DNA of 64,000 nt from Clostridia bacterium (GTDB lineage: Bacteria > Bacillota_A > Clostridia > Christensenellales > Aristaeellaceae), in assembly GCA_017509065.1 (NCBI GenBank), contig JAFWQM010000009.1, positions 112,775 to 176,774 of the forward strand, written 5' to 3'. Below, one piece after another: positions 25,824 through 33,602 of the stretch. Position 1 is the stretch's first letter, and each line of letters starts with the position of its first letter. The position numbers and the translations under genes are program-made. The notes beneath the pieces are model-generated. The model saw nothing but the letters and a program-made list of their open reading frames with translations, was not told the origin of the DNA and made no database searches.

Positions 25824-25852
25824 TTACTTACTTCAAGTATACTTTATGTCAA
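25824..25852 (-). promoter_or_regulatory. Promoter region and palindrome upstream of nanQ
   Basis: On the minus strand TTGACA (25852-25847) is followed by AAGTATACTT, a perfect 10-bp palindrome at 25835-25844, which lies between the -35 box and a weak -10 (TAAGTA or TAATCA). A repressor site inside the spacer is plausible. Repeat A3 starts immediately to the right. Confidence 0.5.
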
Positions 25853-25854
25853 GA

Positions 25855-26266
25855 ACGAGGACGGAGCAGGGGGCCTCTTCGGCCCCCTAAACCCCTGAAC
25901 CAGAGGGTTTCACCCTCTGGACTCCAATAGGCAAATTATCTTGGATGGGTAGAGAAAACAATTTCCGCCAGTCGATACGGGGTTTCGGAAGTTAGAGGCT
26001 TCTGGCCCAGGAAAGCCTGGAAAATCCGAGGGGAAAAGTTCACTTTCCCCTGCTGATTTATCCCTGGCTTTCACCGGACGCAAAGCGTCCGGTATGGCGG
26101 CTTTGCAGCCGGGCCAGAAGCACAGCATTGTGATAGTTTGTCATTTACTCTCAATTTTCAGCGGGAACATAGCCTGTTCACCCCATACAGAAACTTCCGC
26201 TATTGTGGGTCCAGGGGGATCATCCCCCTGGTGGGGTCTGGGGTGAAACCCCAGCGTAATCTCTTG
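25855..26266 (-). repeat. Composite palindromic repeat A, copy A3 (inverted)
   Basis: The gap between nanQ and the FCD regulator holds a near-complete third copy in opposite orientation to A1. Read on the minus strand it gives GATTACGCTGGGG with hairpin GGGGTTTCACCCC, hairpin CCAGGGGGATGATCCCCCTGG, box AATAGCGGAA, GTTCCCGCTG, left core arm GCTTCTGGCCC, hairpin CCGGACGCTTTGCGTCCGG, right core arm GGGCCAGAAGC, box TGCCTATTGGAGTC, hairpins CCAGAGGGTGAAACCCTCTGG and GGGGGCC/GGCCCCC, and GCTCCGTCCTC. Its last module equals the first module of A2, so end modules have been exchanged between copies. Confidence 0.8.
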
Positions 26267-26318
26267 TTTCTGGTTTAATGTGTTCTACATTTCACAACGA
26301 CTGGAAAACAATTCCCGC

Positions 26319-27020
26319 CTAAAACTCCTCATACGAATCCATCCTTGTATACTTGCCCGACGAGTAGTGGGCCATCATGGCCTGGGCGAAGGCGAGGTAA
26401 TCGTAGCGCTCCAGCGCGTCCACGATGCGCTCGTGCTTGGTGACGGTGCTGGCCAGGTGGGGCATTTTCGCCTCCAGCTGGAAGCCGTTGTCCACAGCCC
26501 AGATGGCGTTCAGCACCGAATTGAGCACTGAATGGTTCAGAGACCGGAACAGGGCCATGTGGAAACGCCGGTCCGCTTCCTCAAACATTTCGCCCTTTTC
26601 CCAACGCTCCCTGATTTCCGTGGCGCAGGCGCGCATTTCGGCAATGTCCTCCTGGGTGATGGAGTCAAAGGCCTGACGCATGTAGCTCATTTCCAGGGCT
26701 TTGCGGATGGAGAACATTTCCCGCACGCGCCTGTCCTCGCCGTCCATGTGAAAGAACAGCACGTTCTGGAAAATGAAATCCAGGCTGAATTCCTGCACCT
26801 CCGTGCCTCGGCCCGGACAGGCCCGTACCATGCCCATCAGCTCCATGCTCTTGATGGCCTCGCGCAGCACGTTGCGGCTCACGCCAAATTGGGCGCAAAG
26901 CTGCTGCTCAGTAGGCAGCAGATCACCGGGCTTTAAGTGGTTTTTCATGATGTAGCTGCGAATCTCCCGGAAGGCCTGGATATACAGCTTTTCGTTACGG
27001 TTCGCTTCCGTCATGGACAT
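26319..27020 (-). CDS. GntR-family FCD-type regulator of the sialate locus
   Basis: A 233-residue FadR-type regulator: N-terminal winged helix with GDLLPTEQQLCAQFGVSRNVLREAIKSMELMGMV (two blocks near residues 32-66) and a C-terminal FCD helical domain with metal-ligand style residues (EADRRFHMALFRSLNHS near 147-163). NanR of E. coli belongs to this type. It is divergent from the transporter operon, and both promoters carry the same palindromic operator, so it most likely represses both and is released by a sialic acid-derived effector. Starts at 27020 and 27014 are both possible; AAAGGCGGG precedes them. Confidence 0.85.
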   Translation of the reverse strand: MSMTEANRNEKLYIQAFREIRSYIMKNHLKPGDLLPTEQQLCAQFGVSRNVLREAIKSMELMGMVRACPGRGTEVQEFSLDFIFQNVLFFHMDGEDRRVREMFSIRKALEMSYMRQAFDSITQEDIAEMRACATEIRERWEKGEMFEEADRRFHMALFRSLNHSVLNSVLNAIWAVDNGFQLEAKMPHLASTVTKHERIVDALERYDYLAFAQAMMAHYSSGKYTRMDSYEEF

Positions 27021-27058
27021 CCCGCCTTTACGAAGTTTGTAGGATGTTTTGCCTGCTT

Positions 27059-27088
27059 CATTATATTACATTCCTTTTCATCTGTCAA
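27059..27088 (-). promoter_or_regulatory. Promoter and operator of the FCD regulator
   Basis: On the minus strand TTGACA (27088-27083), 17 bp, TATAAT (27065-27060). The spacer and -10 include AATGTA-a-TATAAT, an imperfect version of the operator found in the divergent promoter. The stretch from the -35 box to AATGTA is nearly identical in both promoters. Confidence 0.75.
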
Positions 27089-27146
27089 TAAAAAGAATAA
27101 TCTGGTCACAATTTTGTCAATTCATAAATATTTTTTCAAAAGCCTA

Positions 27147-27176
27147 TTGACAGACGAAAAGAAATGTAGTACATTT
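27147..27176 (+). promoter_or_regulatory. Promoter and operator of the sialate transport operon
   Basis: TTGACA (27147-27152), 17 bp, TACATT (27170-27175). A perfect 15-bp palindrome AAATGTA-g-TACATTT (27162-27176) covers the -10 box, a position that would block RNA polymerase. It fits the size and symmetry of FadR/GntR operators. Confidence 0.8.
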
Positions 27177-27247
27177 AACACAAGAACAGTTTCGCTCCGA
27201 TTCGGGTGAAACCAAGCGATCATATTTTAAAAGGAGGATCTTAATCC

Positions 27248-28510
27248 ATGAAGAAGCTGCTCGCTCTGCTCCTGTGCATGATGCTCATGATCCCCGCCTT
27301 CGCCGTGGCTGAGGACGTGGAAATCACCCTGTGGACCTACCCCATCGGCAGCTGGGGCAATCAGGAAGTGGTGGATGGCATTATCGCCAACTTCAATGCC
27401 GTGCATCCCGAAATCAAAGTAAAGGTGCAGTATCTGGACTACGCCTCCGGCGACGACCAGGTGACCACCGCCATCGAAGCCAAGACCACTCCCGACATCA
27501 TCATGGAAGGCCCCGAACGCCTGGTAGCCAACTGGGGCGCTGCTGGCAAGATGCTGGACATCTCCGACCTGTGGGAAGACACCAAGGCGGACATCATCGC
27601 CGCCAGCCCCGCTGTGGAAGCGGCCTGCAAGAACGCCGAAGGCAAGTATTTTGAATATCCCCTGTGCATGACCACCCACTGCATGGTCATCAACTACAAT
27701 GACTTCGAGAAGGCTGGCGCCCTCCAGTACATCGACGAAGTCACTCACACCTGGACCACTGAAGGCTTCCTGAACGCTTTGGACGCGCTGAACGCCGCGG
27801 GCTTCCAGCCCACCGCTGTCGTCTACTGCGGCGGCCAGGGCGGCGACCAGGGCACTCGCGCCCTGGTGACCAACCTGTACTCCGGCCAGTTCACCGCCGC
27901 TGACCACAGCGCCTACACCATGAACACCGAAGCCAACATCAAGGCCCTCACCCTGCTGCAGACCCTGGTGAACGAAGGCAAGCTGGACGCTGACCCCGGC
28001 ATCGTGGCGGGCGACGAAATCGCCCTGTTCTGCAACAGCACCATTTCCATGGGCTTCTGCTGGAACGCTTCCGCCGCCGTGTCCAACAAAACCAGCCTGG
28101 CGGATGACGTGAAGGTGTTCCCCATGGCCTTCCCCTCTGACGACGGCGTGCCCGAGCTGCAGGGCGGCATCTGGGGCTTCGGCCTGTTCGACAACGGCGA
28201 CGACGCCAAGGTGGCCGCTGCCAAGACCTTCGTGAAGTTCGTCTGCGACGATCCTTCCCAGGCCGCTGCCAGCGTGTTCGCTTCCGGCTTCTTCCCCACC
28301 CGCGCTTCCCTGGGCGATGTGTACGCCGGCACCGAAAAGGCTGAAAACGGCGAGTATGCCATCTTCATGCCCTTCCTGGGCGACTACTACCAGGTGACCC
28401 CCAACTGGGCCGCGCAGCGCACCGAATGGTGGAACCTGCTCCAGCGCATCTTCGCGGGCGGCGACGTGGCGGCTGAAGTGGCGGTCTATGAAGCCAACGC
28501 CAATAAATGA
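27248..28510 (+). CDS. ABC transporter solute-binding protein, sugar family 1
   Basis: A 420-residue extracellular binding protein with a Sec signal peptide (cleavage likely after AFAVA near residue 21). The mature part begins with ITLWTYPIGSWGNQE, and shows the family-1 layout with TPDIIMEGP near 80. No lipobox Cys follows the signal, which is unusual for a Gram-positive binding protein; attachment by other means or release is possible. It is the first gene of the operon and uses strongly biased codons (GCC, CTG, GAC, AAG), suggesting high expression. The substrate is inferred to be sialic acid or a related acylamino sugar from the lyase and epimerase downstream. Confidence 0.85.
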   Translation: MKKLLALLLCMMLMIPAFAVAEDVEITLWTYPIGSWGNQEVVDGIIANFNAVHPEIKVKVQYLDYASGDDQVTTAIEAKTTPDIIMEGPERLVANWGAAGKMLDISDLWEDTKADIIAASPAVEAACKNAEGKYFEYPLCMTTHCMVINYNDFEKAGALQYIDEVTHTWTTEGFLNALDALNAAGFQPTAVVYCGGQGGDQGTRALVTNLYSGQFTAADHSAYTMNTEANIKALTLLQTLVNEGKLDADPGIVAGDEIALFCNSTISMGFCWNASAAVSNKTSLADDVKVFPMAFPSDDGVPELQGGIWGFGLFDNGDDAKVAAAKTFVKFVCDDPSQAAASVFASGFFPTRASLGDVYAGTEKAENGEYAIFMPFLGDYYQVTPNWAAQRTEWWNLLQRIFAGGDVAAEVAVYEANANK

Positions 28511-28581
28511 GTTAGGGAATAGGGATTAGAATGTATGCTTTCACCCTAATCCCTCATCCCTAATGCCTAATCCCTCATACC
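28507..28581. repeat. Heptad-arm hairpin element C2
   Basis: It starts at the stop codon of the binding-protein gene. Left arm GTTAGGGAATAGGGATTAG, right arm of 7-nt units CTAATCC, CTCATCC, CTAATGC, CTAATCC, CTCAT. The arms pair over a short spacer. Located between the binding-protein and permease genes, it could protect the upstream mRNA and lower expression of the permeases. Confidence 0.75.
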
Positions 28582-28639
28582 AACGCGCCCCTACCCTTTC
28601 TGGGGTGGGGGCGTTTGCTTCCGAAAGGAGAAATGCCGT

Positions 28640-29557
28640 ATGCAGAAAACCGCCGTTCAGCCCAGGCTGAGCCGAACGATGAAGGAATCCCGCAGGCGGG
28701 AGAATATCGCGGGATACCTGTTTATGGCCCCAAGCCTGCTGTTTTTCCTGGGGTTCGTCATTTTCCCCATGGTCATGTGCCTGGTATACAGCTTCACCGA
28801 CTACACCATGACCAGCTTTTCCTTCGCGGGCTTTGACAACTATTCCCGCATGTTCCAGGACCCCATTTTCGGCAAAGCGCTCTGGAACACCATCATCCTG
28901 GTGCTCATCAGCGTGCCTGTCACCTGCTTCTTTTCCCTGTGGGCCGCGTCGATCATTTCCAAGCTCCACGACCGCACCACTTCCTTTTTCCGCTGCGTGT
29001 TTTATCTCCCTGTCGTCACCGGCTCCGTAGCCGTCACGGTGGTGTGGAAGTGGATCTTCAATAAATATTACGGCGTGCTGAATTACCTGTGCATGAACCT
29101 GGGGCTCATCAGCCGCAACATGAACTGGCTGGGCGACGCCAGCACCGCCCTGGGCTGCATCATCACCATCCTGCTCACCACCTCCGTGGGCCAGCCCATC
29201 GTGCTGTATGTGTCCGCGCTGAATAACGTGGACCAGTCCCTGGTGGAAGCGGCCAGCGTGGACGGCGCGACCAATATGCAGACCTTCTGGCGCATCAAGT
29301 GGCCCCAGATCATGCCGACCACCCTGTACATCCTGGTCATCACGACGATCAACAGCTTCCAGTGCTTCGCATTGATTCAGCTATTGACCTCCGGCGGGCC
29401 GAACCACGCCACGGAAACCATCATGTACTATATCTACTACAACGCCTTCAAGCTCCAGAGCTACGGCTACGGCAGCTCCATGGGCATCATTCTGGCCCTG
29501 ATCATCGCGGCGTTCAGCGCTTTGCAGTTCAAGATCGCCAAGACTGACAACGGCTGA
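28640..29557 (+). CDS. Sugar ABC transporter permease 1 (MalF-like)
   Basis: A 305-residue inner subunit with six membrane segments (first near residues 27-50). The cytoplasmic EAA loop that docks the ATPase reads EAASVDGATNMQTFWRIKWP near residues 206-225. A charged N-terminal tail precedes the first segment. ATG follows GAAAGGAG. It is followed 16 bp later by the second permease. No ATPase gene is present in the locus, so a shared MsmX-type ATPase encoded elsewhere probably drives it. Confidence 0.9.
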   Translation: MQKTAVQPRLSRTMKESRRRENIAGYLFMAPSLLFFLGFVIFPMVMCLVYSFTDYTMTSFSFAGFDNYSRMFQDPIFGKALWNTIILVLISVPVTCFFSLWAASIISKLHDRTTSFFRCVFYLPVVTGSVAVTVVWKWIFNKYYGVLNYLCMNLGLISRNMNWLGDASTALGCIITILLTTSVGQPIVLYVSALNNVDQSLVEAASVDGATNMQTFWRIKWPQIMPTTLYILVITTINSFQCFALIQLLTSGGPNHATETIMYYIYYNAFKLQSYGYGSSMGIILALIIAAFSALQFKIAKTDNG

Positions 29558-29573
29558 GAAAGGAGGAGCAGAC

Positions 29574-30467
29574 ATGAGCGACAACATCGCGACCATTCAG
29601 AAGAAAATGCGGCGCAAGCAGGCCAACACTGGCGGCGACCACAGCGTGCACCAGATCACGCCCTACGAAATCGCGGCGCTGGTGATTCTGATCATCATTG
29701 CCATCCTGTTTATTTTCCCGCTCTACTGGATCATCACCGGCTCCTTCAAGAACGCCCAGGACGTGATTGCCAAGGTGCCGGTCTGGTTCCCCGTACAGCC
29801 CACGGTGGATAACTATGAGCGGCTGTTCGCCCGTCCCGCCATCCGCTGGCTGGGCAACACGGTGTTCCTCTGCGCCATGAGCATGGCGCTGACCTGCGTG
29901 TCCGCTTCCATGGGTGGGTATGCCCTGGCGAAAAAGAAGTTCGTGGGGCGCACGATCGTGTTCTCCATTTTCGTGTGCGCCATGGCCCTGCCCAAGCAGG
30001 TCATTTTGATCCCCCTGCTGAAAGAAATGGCGTTCCTGAAGCTGCATAACACCCTCTGGGCCGTCATCCTCCCCACCGTGGGCTGGCCCTTCGGCGTGTT
30101 CCTGATGAAGCAGTTCTCAGAGACCATTCCCGAATCCCTGCTGGAAGCTGCTCGCATCGACGGCGCGGGAGAAGCGCGCACCTTCGTTGAGATCGTGCTG
30201 CCCATCATCAAGCCCGGTATCGGCGCGCTGGCCATCTTCACCTTCATCACCGCCTGGAACGATTACTTCCTGCAGTTGATCATGCTCAACGATACAGACG
30301 TGCTCACCATCTCCCTGGGCATCGCCAAGCTGCAAAGCGAGCTGAGCAACGACTTCGGCCTTATCATGGCCGGCGCGGCCCTCGGCTCCATCCCCATCAT
30401 CGTCATCTTCCTGCTCTTCCAGAAGTTCTTCACCCGCGGTATCACCATTGGCGCGGTAAAAGGTTAA
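29574..30467 (+). CDS. Sugar ABC transporter permease 2 (MalG-like)
   Basis: A 297-residue permease with six membrane segments and the EAA-type loop EAARIDGAGEARTFVEIVLP near residues 191-210. The N terminus carries a hydrophilic stretch of about 35 residues. ATG follows AAAGGAGGAGC. It forms the heterodimeric channel with the preceding permease. A strong stem follows the stop codon (30474-30518). Confidence 0.9.
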   Translation: MSDNIATIQKKMRRKQANTGGDHSVHQITPYEIAALVILIIIAILFIFPLYWIITGSFKNAQDVIAKVPVWFPVQPTVDNYERLFARPAIRWLGNTVFLCAMSMALTCVSASMGGYALAKKKFVGRTIVFSIFVCAMALPKQVILIPLLKEMAFLKLHNTLWAVILPTVGWPFGVFLMKQFSETIPESLLEAARIDGAGEARTFVEIVLPIIKPGIGALAIFTFITAWNDYFLQLIMLNDTDVLTISLGIAKLQSELSNDFGLIMAGAALGSIPIIVIFLLFQKFFTRGITIGAVKG

Positions 30468-30473
30468 TTTTTC

Positions 30474-30540
30474 TGGGGGGAACCACTCTTTGGAGGCCAA
30501 AGAGCGGTTCCCCCCAGCCCCCCTTCCGAGAAAGCCATAA
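30474..30540 (+). repeat. Intergenic hairpin and short repeat D1
   Basis: GGGGGGAACCACTCTTTGG pairs with CCAAAGAGCGGTTCCCCCC (one mismatch) but no T-run follows, so this is more likely an mRNA-stability or REP-like hairpin than a terminator. The adjoining CCCCTTCCGAGAAAGCCATAA recurs at 61745-61766. Confidence 0.65.
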
Positions 30541-30590
30541 TAAAATGGCGAATTGCATTTTGCTGATTATTTACATGGAGCGTGATTATC

Positions 30591-31505
30591 ATGAATCTTG
30601 AAAAGTACCACGGCGTCATCCCGGCGTTTTACGCCTGTTATGACGACAATAACGAAGTGAGCCCGGAGCGCACGCGCGCCCTGGCCCGGCATTTGGTGAA
30701 CAAGGGCGTGAAGGGCCTGTATGTGGGCGGTTCCTCTGGCGAGTGCATCTACCTGGAAAAGGAAGAGCGGATGCTCACCCTGGAAAACGTGATGACTGAG
30801 GTCAAGGGCGAATGCACCGTCATCGCCCACGTGGGCTGCAACAACACCCGCGAGTCCATGGAGCTGGCTGCCCACGCGGAAAAGCTGGGCGTGGACGCCA
30901 TCGCCTCCATCCCACCGATTTACTTCCATTTACCGGAATACTCCATCGCCCAATACTGGAACGACATTTCCTCCGCCGCGCCCAACACGGACTTCGTGAT
31001 CTACAACATTCCCCAACTGGCTGGGGTGGCGCTGACGCCTTCGCTTTTCAAAGAAATGCGCAAGAACCCGAAGGTCATCGGCGTGAAGAATTCTTCCATG
31101 CCCACCCAGGACATCGACACCTTCGTGCGCATCGGTGGCGAAAACTGCGTGGTCTTTAACGGCCCGGACGAGCAGTTTGTCTCAGGACGCGCCATTGGCG
31201 CGGCGGGCGGCATCGGCGGCACCTATGGGGCCATGCCCGAGCTGTTCCTGAAAATGGATGCGCTGGTGCGGGCAGGCAAGTATGAGGAAGCCGCCCCCAT
31301 CCAGCACGAAGTCAACGCCATCATTTCCGAGCTCTGCGCCTGCAAGGGCAACATGTACGCTGTCATCAAAGGTGTGCTGAAGATCAACGAGGGCCTGGAA
31401 CTGGGTTCCGTCCGCAAGCCCCTCACCGGCCTCCGGGACGGCGACTGGGAAAAGGTCGAAATCGCGGCAAAGCACATCAAAGAGGCGGTAAAAAAGTACT
31501 GCTGA
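30591..31505 (+). CDS. nanA: N-acetylneuraminate lyase (DapA/NanA family)
   Basis: A 304-residue class I aldolase that cleaves N-acetylneuraminate to pyruvate and N-acetylmannosamine. Key sites are GGSSGE near residues 45-50 (pyruvate carboxylate binding), YNIP near 137 (catalytic Tyr) and VIGVKNSS near 160 with the Schiff-base Lys. GSSGE instead of the GTTGE of DapA, and the operon with transport and epimerase genes, favour the sialate lyase. ATG 30591 follows GGAG at ten nt distance; an upstream GTG at 30582 is possible. Confidence 0.85.
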   Translation: MNLEKYHGVIPAFYACYDDNNEVSPERTRALARHLVNKGVKGLYVGGSSGECIYLEKEERMLTLENVMTEVKGECTVIAHVGCNNTRESMELAAHAEKLGVDAIASIPPIYFHLPEYSIAQYWNDISSAAPNTDFVIYNIPQLAGVALTPSLFKEMRKNPKVIGVKNSSMPTQDIDTFVRIGGENCVVFNGPDEQFVSGRAIGAAGGIGGTYGAMPELFLKMDALVRAGKYEEAAPIQHEVNAIISELCACKGNMYAVIKGVLKINEGLELGSVRKPLTGLRDGDWEKVEIAAKHIKEAVKKYC

Positions 31506-31523
31506 AAAAACAACCTGTCAGAT

Positions 31524-31619
31524 GGGGGCACCTCATCCGGCCTGCGCGAATTTTCCTGACGACACTATCCGACTTGGTTCCGCGCAGGCCACCTTCCCCT
31601 GCGAGGGGAAGGCTTTTAA
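31524..31619 (-). repeat. Repeat B, copy B1 (left inverted end of the DUF559 cassette)
   Basis: Read on the minus strand: AAAAGCCTTCCCCT with hairpin CTTCCCCTcgcAGGGGAAG, then GGCCTGCGCGGAACCA, a variable centre of about 25 nt, AATTCGCGCAGG, CCGGATGAGGTGC. The ends are nearly identical to B2, in opposite orientation. Confidence 0.85.
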
Positions 31620-31671
31620 ACTTCTCTTTTTCGTTGGCACAGACATTTGAATGTGTGAAAGAATGAGATGA

Positions 31672-32027
31672 ATGAAACAGAATCCTCACCATCTTCCTTA
31701 CCTGAAGCCTTATTCCCAGCGTTTGCGCCGGGAAATGACCAAAGAAGAAAGCATTTATGGTATGACTTTTTGAAGAAGCTGCCCTATCCGGTCAAACGTC
31801 AGCATATCATTGGCCCGTATATCGTTGATTTCTATATCGCCGCTTTTTTTCTGATCATCGAATTGGATGGAAGTCAGCATGGCGATGAAGAACAGTTCCA
31901 GGCCGATATTGACCGGGATATGTGGTTGACCAATGAGGGCTATCGCGTGGTGAGATACCCAAATTCTTATCTTCACGACCATTTTGAGGACGTCTGCAAC
32001 GATATTTGGAGCTACCTGGAAGGTTGA
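31672..32027 (+). pseudogene. DUF559 endonuclease-like gene with a frameshift
   Basis: A Vsr-like nuclease of the DUF559 family, split over two frames. The N-terminal block (ending RLRREMTKEE) reads from ATG 31672; the rest (KHLWYDF onwards, with IIGPYIVDFY and the core VIELDGSQH plus YRVVRYPN) reads in the frame one base back. The usual family sequence MTKEEKHLWYDF is restored by adding one A in the A-run at 31748-31750. The core nuclease residues are intact after the shift. An in-frame ATG at 31668 would give a protein with a garbled N terminus. It sits between two inverted copies of repeat B inside the sialate operon, which suggests it arrived as a unit. Decay or assembly error are both possible. 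Confidence 0.8.
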
Positions 32028-32069
32028 AGGATAAACGAAGCTGAGCTTTTCTCAAAAAATGAACACAAT

Positions 32070-32164
32070 AAAAGCCTTCCCCTCGCAGGGGAAGGTGGCC
32101 TGCGCGGAACCAGCTTCGAGAGAGTGAACAGGATAATTCGCGCAGGCCGGATGAGGTGCTCCCC
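32070..32164 (+). repeat. Repeat B, copy B2 (right inverted end of the DUF559 cassette)
   Basis: AAAAGCCTTCCCCT with its hairpin, GGCCTGCGCGGAACCA, a variable centre, AATTCGCGCAGG, CCGGATGAGGTGC. The inner part can form a larger stem: CCTGCGCGGAA with TTCGCGCAGG. Confidence 0.85.
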
Positions 32165-32200
32165 TGAGCGTCCCAACAAAACTTGAAAGAGGGAATCTAT

Positions 32201-33406
32201 ATGAATAAAGAGCTTCTCATTTCCCAGCAAACCTGGATCCGAGACGAGCTTACCCGCTGCGCGGATTTCTGGCTCACTCATGGCTGGGATCAGGAAAACG
32301 GCGGCGTCTACACCTGCCTCGACCGCTGGGGCAACATTTACTCCACCGACAAGAGCGTGTGGATGCAGGGCCGCTGCGCCTGGACGTATTCCTGGCTGTG
32401 CCATCTCTACGGCAAAAAAGCGGAATGGATGGCGTTCGCCAAATCCTGCCTGGACTTCATGGAAGCCCACTGCATCAACCGGGAAAAGGGCAATCGCATG
32501 TACTTCACCGTCACCGCCGACGGACAGCCGTTGCGCCAGCGCCGCTATTTCTTCTCCGAGAGCTTCTACGCTATCGCCAACGCGGAATACTATGCCCTGA
32601 CCGGCGAGCAGGAATACCTGGATCGCGCCCGCTTCGCCTATGACCTGTACTGGAAGCTGTACCAGGGCCTGATGGAAGACCCGGTGGGCATGGGTCCAAA
32701 GACCATCCCCGAAACCCGTACGGGCCGTTCCCTGGGCAATCCCATGATCTACCTGAATATCTGCTCCGTCCTGCGCCGCTGCGACCCCGCCCACACGGAA
32801 GAATACGACCAGCGCTCCCAGCAGTGCGTGGAGGAAATCTTCAAATACCACCGCAAGCCAGACATGCAATGCACCCTGGAAAACGTCGGCCCGGACGGGG
32901 AGTTCCGCGGCGACGTGACCGAAGGCCGCATCGTGAACCCCGGCCACGACATCGAGTGCTCCTGGTTCCTGATGGAATATGCCAATCACAAGGGCGACAA
33001 GGAGCTGCACAAGCAGGCCGAGGCCATCTTCAACGACGCCATCAACGCGGGCTGGGATAAGGAATACGGCGGTCTGCTCTACTTCATCGACTGCAAGGGC
33101 CTGCCCCCCGAAGCCTACGAGCACGACATGAAGCTGTGGTGGCCCCACAACGAAATCCTCATTGCCTCCCTCATGGCCTATCGGGACACCGGCGACGAAC
33201 ATTATTACGACTGGTTCTGCAAAACCCTGGACTACTGCAAGCAGGTGTTCGCCGACCCGGAGAACGGCGAATGGTACGGCTACCTCCGCCGCGATGGCAA
33301 GCCCACCATGCCCTCTACCAAGGGCTCGACGTTCAAGGGGCCCTTCCATCTGCCAAGGTGCCTTAGCATGGCCGACCAGATGATTGATCAATTGCTAAAG
33401 CAGTAA
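32201..33406 (+). CDS. N-acylglucosamine 2-epimerase (AGE family)
   Basis: A 401-residue (alpha/alpha)6-barrel enzyme that interconverts N-acetylmannosamine and N-acetylglucosamine, the step after NanA. Family blocks are visible: GGVYTCLDRWGN near 27-38, WMQGRCAWTYSWL near 54, the catalytic-His region GHDIECSWFLMEY near 248, WWPHNEILIASL near 313 and GEWYGYLRRDGKP near 355. ATG follows GAAAGAGGGA. It is separated from nanA by the DUF559 cassette, which could disturb co-transcription. Other members of this fold isomerise free sugars, but context supports the acylamino sugar reaction. Confidence 0.88.
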   Translation: MNKELLISQQTWIRDELTRCADFWLTHGWDQENGGVYTCLDRWGNIYSTDKSVWMQGRCAWTYSWLCHLYGKKAEWMAFAKSCLDFMEAHCINREKGNRMYFTVTADGQPLRQRRYFFSESFYAIANAEYYALTGEQEYLDRARFAYDLYWKLYQGLMEDPVGMGPKTIPETRTGRSLGNPMIYLNICSVLRRCDPAHTEEYDQRSQQCVEEIFKYHRKPDMQCTLENVGPDGEFRGDVTEGRIVNPGHDIECSWFLMEYANHKGDKELHKQAEAIFNDAINAGWDKEYGGLLYFIDCKGLPPEAYEHDMKLWWPHNEILIASLMAYRDTGDEHYYDWFCKTLDYCKQVFADPENGEWYGYLRRDGKPTMPSTKGSTFKGPFHLPRCLSMADQMIDQLLKQ

Positions 33407-33430
33407 CCAATTACTGAACACATTATAGTG

Positions 33431-33546
33431 CTGTCATCCCGACCGGAAAAAAGCGGAATGGAGGGATCTGGAATGCTGCCAGAAATCCAACTTACAGATC
33501 CCTCGGCTCCACTTCGCCTTTGGCTCCGTTCCGCTCGGGATGACAG
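33431..33546. repeat. Palindromic repeat E1
   Basis: A nested inverted repeat: TGTCATCCCGA ... TCGGGATGACA on the outside, GGGATCTG ... CAGATCCC inside. A shorter relative lies at 61854-61913. Such TCATCCCGA palindromes are common intergenic repeats in bacteria. Confidence 0.7.
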
Positions 33547-33602
33547 CGTTTGTTTTTGAAATCACTGCTGTATTGAGTTATGGACGGTAAGAGGAAAACA
33601 GT

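Larger units (their letters stand above)
31524..32164. mobile_element. Putative DUF559 cassette with ~95-bp inverted ends
   Basis: A 641-bp unit: repeat B1, a DUF559 gene, repeat B2. B1 and B2 are inverted to each other with about 42 identical bases on the inner side and about 24 on the outer side. It separates nanA from the AGE gene, which are otherwise expected to be adjacent. Other B copies at 38091-38312 lie without a nuclease gene. Mobility is inferred; no flanking target duplication is clear. Confidence 0.55.

Noticed and set aside
31668..32027. Intact DUF559 gene from ATG 31668
   Set aside because: The first 25 residues in this frame do not match the family, while the alternative frame from 31672 does, so a frameshift is the better reading.
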